A stretch of 9,304 nucleotides of DNA, from positions 1 to 9,304 of the forward strand of contig JAAXGF010000240.1 of the NCBI GenBank assembly GCA_012267605.1. Direction: 5' to 3'. The stretch comes from Alphaproteobacteria bacterium (lineage in GTDB: Bacteria; Pseudomonadota; Alphaproteobacteria; JAAXGF01). Shown here piece after piece: positions 1-6,483 of this stretch. The translations under genes and the position numbers were made by a program. The notes under the pieces are model-generated. The model did no database searches. It saw only the letters and a program-made list of their open reading frames with translations, and had not been told where the DNA came from. Every line of letters begins with the position of its first letter. Position 1 is the stretch's first letter.

Positions 1-154
1 GTTGGCGCCCCGCAACCCTGGAGCCAAACCAACAATTAGCAAAGTGCCACTCAGCATGGTCGAGGCGGTTATCGATTCGGAATTCGGCTAAACGTGGACA
101 GATGGCGCATTCGTGACAAGGCTCCGACACACTCATTGTCGAAGTTGTTGACAT
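1..154 (-). pseudogene. 5' part of a uracil-DNA glycosylase (family 4/5 type), apparently frameshifted by a small deletion; continues off the left edge
   Basis: Uracil-DNA glycosylases of this type remove uracil from DNA to start base-excision repair and carry an iron-sulfur cluster. Reading the minus strand from ATG 154-152 gives 37 codons that resemble the family N-terminus: a C-x2-C pair (C16, C19) in CAICPRLAEFR, then a short charged stretch ending EWH at about position 44. The family's first active-site motif follows at once, but in another frame: LLIVGLAPGLRGAN, encoded from about 42 to the edge. The segment that normally joins these blocks (around N-A-P-V-P-x-F-G) is absent, and the first frame continues without similarity. 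An ATG at 57-55 opens the second frame but would drop the cysteines. An alternative start is ATG 136-134. The gene lies 63 bases after the NYN gene on the same strand, so the two may have been co-transcribed. Similarity was judged by eye from family knowledge, and most of the gene is outside the window. A sequence error is possible but would have to remove more than one base. Confidence 0.6.
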
Positions 155-217
155 CTGATGGATATGTTTCTTACGTTCATGTTCGCCACGCCTATTTGGC
201 GGGTCAATTCAGTCGAA

Positions 218-787
218 TTATTCTTCGTGATCCATCAACGCTGGTTCTTCCCGATTAGGAACTTCTCGCGAGATTATGTTGGCTATATCCTGGAGCTCGA
301 TGAAGTTGTCGGCTTGGCGCCGAAGTTCGTCGGCAACCATAGGCGGCTGCGACCGTACCGTGCTCACGATTGACACTCGAAGCCCCTTTCGCTGTACCGC
401 TTCCACCAAACGCCGAAAGTCACCATCACCCGAATACAGCACAATGTGATCGAGGTGGGGGGCCATCTCCATGACGTCAATGGCCAATTCAATATCCATA
501 TTCCCCTTTATTTTGCGCCGACCGGCAGCGTCGGTAAATTCCTTTGTCGGTTTCGTAACCATCGTATACCCATTGTAGTCGAGCCAATCGACTAGCGGTC
601 GTATCGGCGAATACTCTTGGTCCTCGACCAACGCGGTATAATAGAATGCGCGAATGAGTCGCCCCTTCCTGGCAAACTCCTCAAGTAACCGCTTGTAATC
701 GATATCAAATCCAAGTGCGCGGGCGGCGGCGTAAAGATTAGCACCGTCAATGAAGAGCCCAATTCTTTCTTGAGGATAGAAGATCAT
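218..787 (-). CDS. NYN-domain (LabA/DUF88-like) protein, putative PIN-like ribonuclease
   Basis: This 189-residue protein is a single NYN domain of the PIN-like nuclease superfamily; members are metal-dependent RNases or presumed RNases, and the cellular target of this group is not established. The acidic residues expected at the active site are visible: D14 in LFIDGANLY, D98 in KGNMDIELAIDV, and D121/D123 in LYSGDGDF. The C-terminal part of the fold (KGLRVSIVST, then ADELRRQADNFIEL) is also conserved. It ends in a short charged tail (residues about 175-189). No signal peptide or membrane segment is seen, so it should be cytoplasmic. The start ATG (787-785) has AGGA nine bases upstream (797-800). 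It is transcribed divergently from folK across a 148-base gap and followed on its own strand by the damaged glycosylase gene. An NYN gene beside folK-rpoZ-rsh is a familiar arrangement in Alphaproteobacteria. The family call is secure; RNase activity is inference. Confidence 0.9.
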   Translation of the reverse strand: MIFYPQERIGLFIDGANLYAAARALGFDIDYKRLLEEFARKGRLIRAFYYTALVEDQEYSPIRPLVDWLDYNGYTMVTKPTKEFTDAAGRRKIKGNMDIELAIDVMEMAPHLDHIVLYSGDGDFRRLVEAVQRKGLRVSIVSTVRSQPPMVADELRRQADNFIELQDIANIISREVPNREEPALMDHEE

Positions 788-825
788 GGTTAAATGTCCT
801 AAATTTCTCGGCGTATGTGATATAC

Positions 826-842
826 CTGATCAAGTCGATCAG
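826..842. repeat. 6-bp inverted repeat in the divergent NYN/folK gap
   Basis: CTGATC (826-831) and GATCAG (837-842) are perfect reverse complements separated by five bases, inside the 148-base gap between the divergently transcribed NYN gene and folK. The position would suit an operator or a regulator half-site pair. I could not pair it with a good -35/-10 set on either strand: TATGAT at 864-869 resembles a plus-strand -10 but has no matching -35. Short repeats of this size arise by chance. Confidence 0.25.
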
Positions 843-935
843 CCGGTTTGTATCGACCGCAATTATGATTTGATCCGAAATTGTACCCTAGTGCTTATTT
901 AGTGACTTTTGCTGACGCGAGCAAGGCTTACTTGA

Positions 936-1454
936 ATGGTTTGTAAAAACACTGATGGTGATTTGGTCATTATCGCTTTTGGCGCCAACCTTCCTTCGTC
1001 ATCTGGGTCTCCGATACAAACTTTGAATTTGGCGGTAAGGGCTCTCGGCGAATCGGGACATCGAGTCGTCAGGCGATCTTCTTGGTACCATAGCGCACCG
1101 GAGCCGCCTTCTGCGCAGCCTTGGTTTGTCAACGGCGTCGTGGGGGTCGATACAGCTTACGATCCGGTGTCCTTTTTGAAAGAGCTTTTACGGATTGAAC
1201 GCCAATTCGGTCGCCGCCGCGACGAAGCGAACGCAGCTCGAACCTTGGATTTAGATCTGATCGATTTTCGAGGAGCCGTGGATCTCGGGGACCCACCTCC
1301 GATTTTGCCGCATCCCAGAGCGCACGAACGGGCATTTGTACTGGTTCCTATTGCTGAAATAGCCCCTCATTGGCGGCATCCATTGACGGGAGTTCCAGTC
1401 CGGGACCTGATCCGCCTGCTTCCCGGAAACAACACGGTCGAGCGGATACCGTGA
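936..1454 (+). CDS. folK: 6-hydroxymethyl-7,8-dihydropterin pyrophosphokinase (HPPK)
   Basis: HPPK transfers pyrophosphate from ATP to 6-hydroxymethyl-7,8-dihydropterin, the step before dihydropteroate synthase in folate synthesis; it is cytoplasmic. The 172 residues include the N-terminal strand IIAFGANLP (12-20), the family signature from G92 through R93-R95, N99 and R102 to D105-L-D107-L, where the two aspartates bind the magnesium ions, and PHPRAHERAFVLVPI (125-139). Length is normal (about 160-175). The ATG at 936 directly follows an in-frame TGA (933-935) and has a modest AAGG nine bases upstream (923-926). Most homologues begin close to the IIAFG strand, so a later start such as TTG at 963 cannot be excluded. 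The next gene, rpoZ, starts 166 bases downstream. No other folate gene is in the window, so folK appears to sit here alone. Confidence 0.95.
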   Translation: MVCKNTDGDLVIIAFGANLPSSSGSPIQTLNLAVRALGESGHRVVRRSSWYHSAPEPPSAQPWFVNGVVGVDTAYDPVSFLKELLRIERQFGRRRDEANAARTLDLDLIDFRGAVDLGDPPPILPHPRAHERAFVLVPIAEIAPHWRHPLTGVPVRDLIRLLPGNNTVERIP

Positions 1455-1620
1455 CAGACTCTAGCAAATCAATTTGATGGGGCGTGGCATCGATACTCTT
1501 AGTAGTTCTCCAAACGCCAGACTTTACTATTCGCCGCTTCAAATGTGGTAAAACTTGATTTTGTTTGGGTACGGCGTTACGAAATACATGATGTTTCTGA
1601 AGAGCTAGGAGATCCTTGAT

Positions 1621-2151
1621 ATGGCCCGTGTGACGGTTGAGGACTGTGTTGTAAAGATTCCCAATCGGTTCGAGTTGGTTCTTTTAGCGGGTCAACGCGC
1701 TCGCGATCTATCGGTCGGAGTTTCACCGACCATAGAAAAAGAAAACGATAAGCATCCTGTAATCGCTCTTCGAGAAATCGCTGACGAAACCATCGGTCTC
1801 GACGAGTTACGTCATGCTTTGGTCTACGGTTTGCAAAAGCACGTAGAGGTCGACGAACCCGAGGACGACAACATGGCGTTGATCGCTGCCGCTGAATCCG
1901 AGTGGGGGGCCAACCAATCGGACGCGAGCGAAGCGAATAGTGATGCTACCAAATCCGCAGACGTGGACGAGGGAGCAAATTCGGAAGGCGCGGATACGGA
2001 ACCGAGCGAATCGATGGCGGAATCCGAAGACATTGGCGGGGAAAATTCCGAGGAATGGTCGGATAATGTTGCGCCGAGCGATGAAGACATAAAAAATCTT
2101 GAGGAAAGTGTCATCGAGGATCCGGTCGAATTGCCAGGTGACGAGACCTGA
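1621..2151 (+). CDS. rpoZ: RNA polymerase omega subunit with an unusually long acidic C-terminal tail
   Basis: Omega helps assemble and stabilise RNA polymerase by clamping the beta' subunit. Residues 1-75 are the conserved core: MARVTVEDCV, then PNRFELVLLAGQRAR, END (41-43), VIALREIADE and LQKHVEVDEP. The N-terminal MARVTV is the segment that, in E. coli, forms part of the (p)ppGpp-binding site at the omega-beta' interface. V11 replaces the acidic residue usual at that position. From about residue 81 to 176 the protein is a low-complexity tail: 32 of 96 residues are Asp or Glu, only two are Lys and none Arg, with many Ser, Ala and Asn, so it is probably disordered. Omega is typically 90-140 residues, making 176 long. 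A strong Shine-Dalgarno AGGAGA (1607-1612) lies eight bases before the ATG. The gene is followed after 113 bases by rsh, the usual alphaproteobacterial pairing. The core assignment is secure; any function of the tail is unknown. Confidence 0.95.
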   Translation: MARVTVEDCVVKIPNRFELVLLAGQRARDLSVGVSPTIEKENDKHPVIALREIADETIGLDELRHALVYGLQKHVEVDEPEDDNMALIAAAESEWGANQSDASEANSDATKSADVDEGANSEGADTEPSESMAESEDIGGENSEEWSDNVAPSDEDIKNLEESVIEDPVELPGDET

Positions 2152-2264
2152 GCCAAATTTCAGGTCATTTGTAACGTGATTGGAACCTTGTGAGCTTGCC
2201 ATGTTCAATGAATTGGATTGGACCCTAAACTGAATCGAGAAAAACAGGCATATCGAGAAGTCCA

Positions 2265-4445
2265 GTGATTCGTCAGTTTGAACTCGTTGAAAAGGTCAAA
2301 GCCAATGACCCGAAGACTGACGAAGATGCCTTAAATCGGGCGTACGTTTTCGCCATGCGGGCGCATGGTTCCCAGAGGCGCGCTTCCGGCGACCCATACT
2401 TTTCCCACCCCCTCGAAGTTGCGGGCATTCTTGCAGAAATGCGGCTCGACTCCGCGACTATCATGACAGCATTGCTGCACGACACAGTCGAGGATACTGG
2501 GGCCACACTGGAGGAAATTGAGGCACGTTTTGGTACGACTGTGTCTCGACTGGTGGACGGAGTTACAAAGTTAACTCGCTTGGAGCTTCAATCGGAGAAA
2601 AGTAAACAAGCGGAAAATTTCCGAAAGCTTCTGTTGGCGATGTCGGAAGACATTCGGGTACTGCTCGTCAAGCTGGCCGACAGGCTTCACAACATGCAAA
2701 CGTTAAGCTTTGTTGATGACCCCGATAAACGGAAAAGGATCGCGCGCGAGACTATGGAAATTTTTGCGCCATTAGCTGAGCGAATCGGAATGCGGGACAT
2801 GGAGGATGAGCTCAAGGAGCTTGCCTTTCGTGAACTTAACCCAGACGCCAACGCTTCTGTGGTTGCTCGACTAGCATTCTTACGTCAAAACGCGCGCGAC
2901 TTGGTTTCGCGAATCGTTGAGGAAATTTGCCAAACGCTCACCGAGGCCGGAGTAGAAGCGGATGTATCAGGCCGCGAAAAGAAACCCTATTCAATATGGC
3001 GTAAGATGGAGCAAAAGAACGTTAGTTTCGAGCAACTATCCGATATCGTTGCCTTTCGAATCGTCGTCGGTTCGGTCGCAACTTGTTACCAGACTTTGGG
3101 TGTTGTGCACGGCGCGTATAGAATGGTACCGGGGCGATTCAAGGACTACATTTCCACACCGAAGCTCAATGGCTACAAGTCGTTACATACAGCGGTCATC
3201 GGGCCGGAAAGCCAACGAATTGAAATTCAGATCCGAACTAAGGAGCAGCATGAATTTGCTGAATTCGGTGTGGCGGCCCATTGGCACTATAAGAATGGCG
3301 AGATTGCCGATGCCAATCCCCGGGATGGTCGGCAGTATCGGTGGATTCGCGAACTGCTTGAAATCCTCGATCACACGTCGGATCCTGAAGAATTTTTGGA
3401 ACACACCAAACTCGAGATGTTTCAGGATCAGGTTTTTTGTTTCACGCCTAGCGGCGATCTAATTGCTCTCCCGCGCGGCGCTACTCCGGTTGATTTTGCC
3501 TACGCTGTGCATTCCGAAATCGGCAATACGTGTGTCGGTTCTAAAATAAACGGTCGATTGAAGCCGCTAAAATCGCTGCTCTCAAACGGGGACCAAGTCG
3601 AAATTCTCACATCCAAGGGAAGATCGCCAGCGCCGACGTGGGAGCGCTTCGTGGTCACGGGAAAAGCACGTAGCAGAATTCGGAGGTACGTCAGACAGCA
3701 GCAGCGTTCGCAGTACGTTGAGTTGGGTGAGGCTATCGTGCGGAAATCGTTTCAGGAAGAGAGCAGAGAATACGCTTCCAATCTCGTCGAAGATTCTCTT
3801 TCAAAGCTTAATCATAAGAACTTGGATGACTTATTTACCGCAGTTGGCAAGGGTGACCTTACCGGCCAGCAAGTGATTAGGGCCATTCATCCCGGGCGCA
3901 AATTGCAGGCTGCTAAGGCCGTTAAGGCCGTCAGACGGGTATTTTCGGGAAGGCCTCGTCCAAAGCGTGCTCAGTCGCGCGGTTCAAACGATTTCGCCGT
4001 ACCTATTCATGGACTTATCCCCGGTATGGCGGTGCATTACGCAAATTGCTGTCATCCCCTGCCCGGAGACCGAATTGTGGGTATCGTGACAACGGGAAAG
4101 GGAGTCACGATTCATACAGGTGACTGTGATACCCTTGAAACCTTTTCCGAGACCCCGGAACGTTGGTTGGATGTTGCGTGGGAAGTTGATGTGGCGAATC
4201 CGATACGTCACGTCGGCAGAATCAATATCGTACTAGCGAACAAGCCTGGTAGTTTGGGCCACCTGTCCACGGTTATTGCCAAGAACATGGGGAATATCAA
4301 CAATTTGAAGATTACCAACAGGTCGTCGGATTTTTTCGAGATGCACGTGGATATTGAGGTGGAACACGTCAATCATCTCACCAGCATTATCGCCGCATTG
4401 CGGGCCTCGTCCGCGATTAGTTCTGTGGAACGAGCGCATGGCTAG
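2265..4445 (+). CDS. rsh: Bifunctional (p)ppGpp synthetase/hydrolase (RelA/SpoT homologue, RSH)
   Basis: Long RSH enzymes make (p)ppGpp from ATP and GDP/GTP during starvation and hydrolyse it otherwise, setting the stringent response. All domains are present in 726 residues. The HD hydrolase (about 25-180) has H48, the H72-D73/E76-D77 motif in LLHDTVEDT, and D138/N143, so hydrolysis should be active. The synthetase (about 235-345) has GREKKPYSIW, D260, a G-loop from G290 through Y304-K305-S306, and E320/Q322/R324. Its RFKD motif (291-294) is the RxKD form seen in bifunctional enzymes, unlike the ExDD of synthetase-only RelA. Then come TGS (about 388-450), a helical region, the conserved-cysteine region (C595, C596, C621) and a C-terminal ACT domain (about 651-723). 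The GTG start at 2265 gives MIRQFELVEKV, the N-terminus typical of alphaproteobacterial RSH, with GAGAAG at 2255-2260. It lies 113 bases after rpoZ with no clear terminator, so joint transcription is plausible. It may be annotated relA or spoT elsewhere. Confidence 0.97.
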   Translation: MIRQFELVEKVKANDPKTDEDALNRAYVFAMRAHGSQRRASGDPYFSHPLEVAGILAEMRLDSATIMTALLHDTVEDTGATLEEIEARFGTTVSRLVDGVTKLTRLELQSEKSKQAENFRKLLLAMSEDIRVLLVKLADRLHNMQTLSFVDDPDKRKRIARETMEIFAPLAERIGMRDMEDELKELAFRELNPDANASVVARLAFLRQNARDLVSRIVEEICQTLTEAGVEADVSGREKKPYSIWRKMEQKNVSFEQLSDIVAFRIVVGSVATCYQTLGVVHGAYRMVPGRFKDYISTPKLNGYKSLHTAVIGPESQRIEIQIRTKEQHEFAEFGVAAHWHYKNGEIADANPRDGRQYRWIRELLEILDHTSDPEEFLEHTKLEMFQDQVFCFTPSGDLIALPRGATPVDFAYAVHSEIGNTCVGSKINGRLKPLKSLLSNGDQVEILTSKGRSPAPTWERFVVTGKARSRIRRYVRQQQRSQYVELGEAIVRKSFQEESREYASNLVEDSLSKLNHKNLDDLFTAVGKGDLTGQQVIRAIHPGRKLQAAKAVKAVRRVFSGRPRPKRAQSRGSNDFAVPIHGLIPGMAVHYANCCHPLPGDRIVGIVTTGKGVTIHTGDCDTLETFSETPERWLDVAWEVDVANPIRHVGRINIVLANKPGSLGHLSTVIAKNMGNINNLKITNRSSDFFEMHVDIEVEHVNHLTSIIAALRASSAISSVERAHG

Positions 4446-4625
4446 CCAATCGATTCCCAATATTGAATCTCACGGGTTGGGAAGTGCGGGGACATCGTCT
4501 TACGGAACGATTGAAATGCCGCGAGGACGATAATGCGTATTGTTAATCACAATCGAAATCATAGACATTCGCTGGTGGTGCCTCCGGCAACGTATCGCGA
4601 ATACGCTTTCATTTGAATTAGAACC

Positions 4626-5204
4626 GTGTTCAAGCGACGGGACCGACCCACCGTGTATCGCCGTGCCGCGGACTGGGTGTGGCCCGAAATTGGTTTCCGC
4701 CGGGCTTGGCGCTATCTCTACATTCGAGTTCAGCGAATCCCTGGTTCTCCGCACAACATCGCATGCGGACTCGCTTGCGGTGCGGCGATGTCGTTTACGC
4801 CCTTCGTCGGATTCCATTTCGTGCTTTCGGCAATTGTGGCGTGGATCTTGCGAGGCAACATTTTGGCCTCGGCTTTCGGCACGGCTGTAGGCAATCCCTG
4901 GACTTTTCCCTTTATTTGGCTTGGCATATATAAGATGGGTGGGATCCTATTGGATCCGGACGCGCTCGAACCGCTTCCCGAAAGATTGTCAATATCGTAT
5001 ATCTTCGACCATCCGCTACACGTGCTTTTGCCGATGACGGTTGGCTGCATCCCGTTCGTCGTCGCCAGCTGGCTCATCGTTTATGGAGTAGGCCGCATTG
5101 CGGTGGCGAAGTATCACCGGGCGCGCCGCCGAAGACGGATCGTCCAAAAACATCGTCAACATGGGACGCAGGTGAGCAATGTTAAAGGAGACGAAAAGCC
5201 ATGA
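4626..5204 (+). CDS. DUF2062 family inner-membrane protein
   Basis: A 192-residue membrane protein of the DUF2062 family, whose function is unknown. It opens with a basic segment (residues 1-35) followed by family motifs: SPHNIACGLACGAAMSFTPF (41-60) leading into GFHF, and GTAVGNPWTFPFIW (85-98). Hydrophobic segments at about 45-76, 80-106 and 131-158 should span the inner membrane. The C-terminus is strongly basic and probably cytoplasmic (RARRRRRIVQKHR, 165-177). The GTG at 4626 is the first usable start after an in-frame TGA (4614-4616) and gives a family-like start, but no clear Shine-Dalgarno precedes it. The stop overlaps the pdxJ start as ATGA (5201-5204), so the two are almost certainly co-translated. 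The 180 bases before it, after rsh, hold no recognisable gene or convincing promoter. Association with pdxJ is common in Alphaproteobacteria but gives no firm functional clue. Confidence 0.88.
   Translation: MFKRRDRPTVYRRAADWVWPEIGFRRAWRYLYIRVQRIPGSPHNIACGLACGAAMSFTPFVGFHFVLSAIVAWILRGNILASAFGTAVGNPWTFPFIWLGIYKMGGILLDPDALEPLPERLSISYIFDHPLHVLLPMTVGCIPFVVASWLIVYGVGRIAVAKYHRARRRRRIVQKHRQHGTQVSNVKGDEKP
5184..5190 (+). promoter_or_regulatory. Shine-Dalgarno of pdxJ inside the DUF2062 reading frame
   Basis: AAAGGAG lies ten bases before the pdxJ ATG (5201), within the last codons of the DUF2062 gene. It is among the strongest ribosome-binding sites in the window. With the ATGA stop/start overlap it supports ATG 5201 and suggests that pdxJ can be initiated efficiently as well as coupled to translation of the upstream gene. 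Confidence 0.75.
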
Positions 5205-5956
5205 AAAGGTTGCGCCTTGGCGTGAATATTGACCACGTAGCGACGATTCGAAATGCTCGTGGCGGATCTCACCCTGACCCGGTACGTGCCGCCGGGCTTG
5301 CCGCGCGTGCCGGAGCGGATGGAATCACCGCGCATTTGCGCGAAGACCGAAGGCACATTTCCGACGATGATATTACCCGCCTGAGCCGGGATATTCCCTT
5401 GCCGCTCAATCTTGAAATGGCTGCTACACCGGAGATGCTTGACATCGCTCTCCGGCATCGGCCCGCAGCCGCTTGTATCGTTCCGGAAAAACGTAAGGAG
5501 ATCACCACAGAGGGAGGCCTTGATGTGGTTTCCGATATGGATCGCTTGGGCAATTTTGTAGCCGATCTTGGCGCGGCTGGTTGTCGCGTGTCACTGTTCA
5601 TTGATCCGGAATTCGATCAGCTTCACGCTGCCTGCAAAATTGGCGCGCCCGTCGTTGAGTTGCATACTGGTTCCTATTGCGGTGCGGTTAGTGAGAGCGA
5701 CCGCGAGGCGGAACTCGCGCGCATTGTGGAATCGGCTGCCGTCGCCGAACGCCTGGGACTCGAATGCCACGCCGGTCATGGTTTGACATTCGAAACGGTG
5801 GCTCCTGTCGCCGCCATCACTTCGCTTACGGAACTCAACATCGGTCATTTCCTCGTCGGCGAGGCTATATTCGGGGGATTAGAAAGCAGCATTCGACGTA
5901 TGCGCGGGTTAATGGACAAGGCGCGATCACACGGACTAGGAATCCGTACCGCCTAA
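5201..5956 (+). CDS. pdxJ: Pyridoxine 5'-phosphate synthase
   Basis: PdxJ condenses 1-deoxy-D-xylulose 5-phosphate with 3-amino-2-oxopropyl phosphate to form pyridoxine 5'-phosphate, the ring-closing step of the DXP-dependent vitamin B6 pathway. It is a cytoplasmic TIM-barrel enzyme. The 251 residues cover the whole family and the catalytic residues fall at E. coli numbering: H45 in TAHLREDRRHI, E72 in LNLEMA and H193 in HAGHGL. Also visible are NIDHVATIRNARG (9-21), PEKRKEITTEGGLDVV (95-110), ELHTG (153-157) and the phosphate-binding region ELNIGHFLVGEAIF (211-224). The start overlaps the DUF2062 stop by four bases. The stop is followed three bases later by acpS. The presence of this gene implies that the organism makes B6 through DXP rather than the PdxS/PdxT route. 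Confidence 0.98.
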   Translation: MKRLRLGVNIDHVATIRNARGGSHPDPVRAAGLAARAGADGITAHLREDRRHISDDDITRLSRDIPLPLNLEMAATPEMLDIALRHRPAAACIVPEKRKEITTEGGLDVVSDMDRLGNFVADLGAAGCRVSLFIDPEFDQLHAACKIGAPVVELHTGSYCGAVSESDREAELARIVESAAVAERLGLECHAGHGLTFETVAPVAAITSLTELNIGHFLVGEAIFGGLESSIRRMRGLMDKARSHGLGIRTA

Positions 5957-5959
5957 GTC

Positions 5960-6373
5960 ATGCCCGTGATGATACTTGGACTCGGATCGGATCTAATTGA
6001 TATTCGACGCATCGAACGAGTGTTGACGCGTTACGGACAGCGATTTAAGGATCGGGTGTTCACCGAGGTTGAGATAAGAAAATCGGAGGCGCGCGCGAAT
6101 CGTGCGGCAAGTTACGCGCGACGATTCGCAGCGAAAGAGGCTTGCGCCAAGGCTCTCGGAACAGGGTTTCGGAACGGTGTCTATTGGCGCGATCTCGGCG
6201 TGGTGAACCTGCCGTCCGGCAGGCCAACACTTGCTGTCACTGGTGGCGCGGCGCGGCGCCTCGTGCGCATCACGCCAAACGGCATGTCCGCACAAATTGA
6301 TCTGACCATTACAGATGAGCCGCCAATCGCCCAGGCGGTGGTGGTGATAACAGCGGTCCCCGCTGCGGACTGA
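5960..6373 (+). CDS. acpS: Holo-[acyl-carrier-protein] synthase
   Basis: AcpS transfers 4'-phosphopantetheine from coenzyme A to a serine of apo-ACP, activating the carrier for fatty-acid synthesis; it acts in the cytoplasm as a trimer. The 137 residues start with LGSDLIDIRRIE (8-19), where D11 is a magnesium ligand. The second signature, RRFAAKEACAKALGTG (54-69), carries the other ligand, E60, and the CoA-contacting lysines. The C-terminal strand region TITDEPPIAQAVVVI (116-130) also fits. Two starts are possible: ATG 5960, three bases after pdxJ, or ATG 5969, which gives MILGLGSDL as in most homologues. Neither has a well-placed Shine-Dalgarno, and translational coupling to pdxJ fits both. 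Pairing with pdxJ is one of the best conserved neighbourhoods in Proteobacteria. Confidence 0.96.
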   Translation: MPVMILGLGSDLIDIRRIERVLTRYGQRFKDRVFTEVEIRKSEARANRAASYARRFAAKEACAKALGTGFRNGVYWRDLGVVNLPSGRPTLAVTGGAARRLVRITPNGMSAQIDLTITDEPPIAQAVVVITAVPAAD

Positions 6374-6437
6374 TTAACACGGCATGCGTTGGTTGCTGGC
6401 AAGAGATGGTGAATTTCGGCAAGGGTATATGAAAGTC

Positions 6438-6451
6438 CATACGCGTGTATG
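6438..6451. repeat. Short inverted repeat upstream of lepB
   Basis: CATAC (6438-6442) and GTATG (6447-6451) are reverse complements around a four-base loop GCGT, in the 110-base gap between acpS and lepB. This is the only sizeable gap inside the pdxJ-era run. It could be a small hairpin in the mRNA leader or a protein-binding dyad. No T-run follows, so it is not an intrinsic terminator. A five-base stem is weak evidence. Confidence 0.25.
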
Positions 6452-6483
6452 AATGAATTGACAGATGTAAAGGCGGATAGTTA

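Noticed and set aside
1807..2208. 133-codon minus-strand ORF opposite the rpoZ tail
   Set aside because: It lies opposite the GAN/GCN-rich acidic codons, which rarely give stops on the other strand. No family motif and no Shine-Dalgarno; rpoZ explains the region.
2962..3462. 166-codon plus-strand ORF within rsh in another frame
   Set aside because: It overlaps the conserved RSH synthetase domain completely and its own translation has no recognisable motif.
4446..4625. Possible regulatory RNA or lost gene between rsh and the DUF2062 gene
   Set aside because: Only weak five- or six-base inverted repeats are present (for example ATTGT/ACAAT at 4539-4553 and ATCGTC/GACGAT at 4494-4531). No riboswitch-like fold, gene remnant or promoter could be supported.
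6351..6365. CAGCGG-TCC-CCGCTG hairpin at the end of acpS as a terminator
   Set aside because: It is inside the coding region, has a tight three-base loop and is not followed by a T-run.
6384..6452. 22-codon ORF in the acpS-lepB gap as a leader peptide
   Set aside because: No Shine-Dalgarno, no run of one amino acid and no attenuator-like structure after it.
6458..6463. Perfect TTGACA, like a -35 box, before lepB
   Set aside because: A -10 at normal spacing would fall at 6481-6486, on the lepB start codon, and the bases there (TTAATG) do not resemble TATAAT. It would only work for a transcript starting inside the gene.
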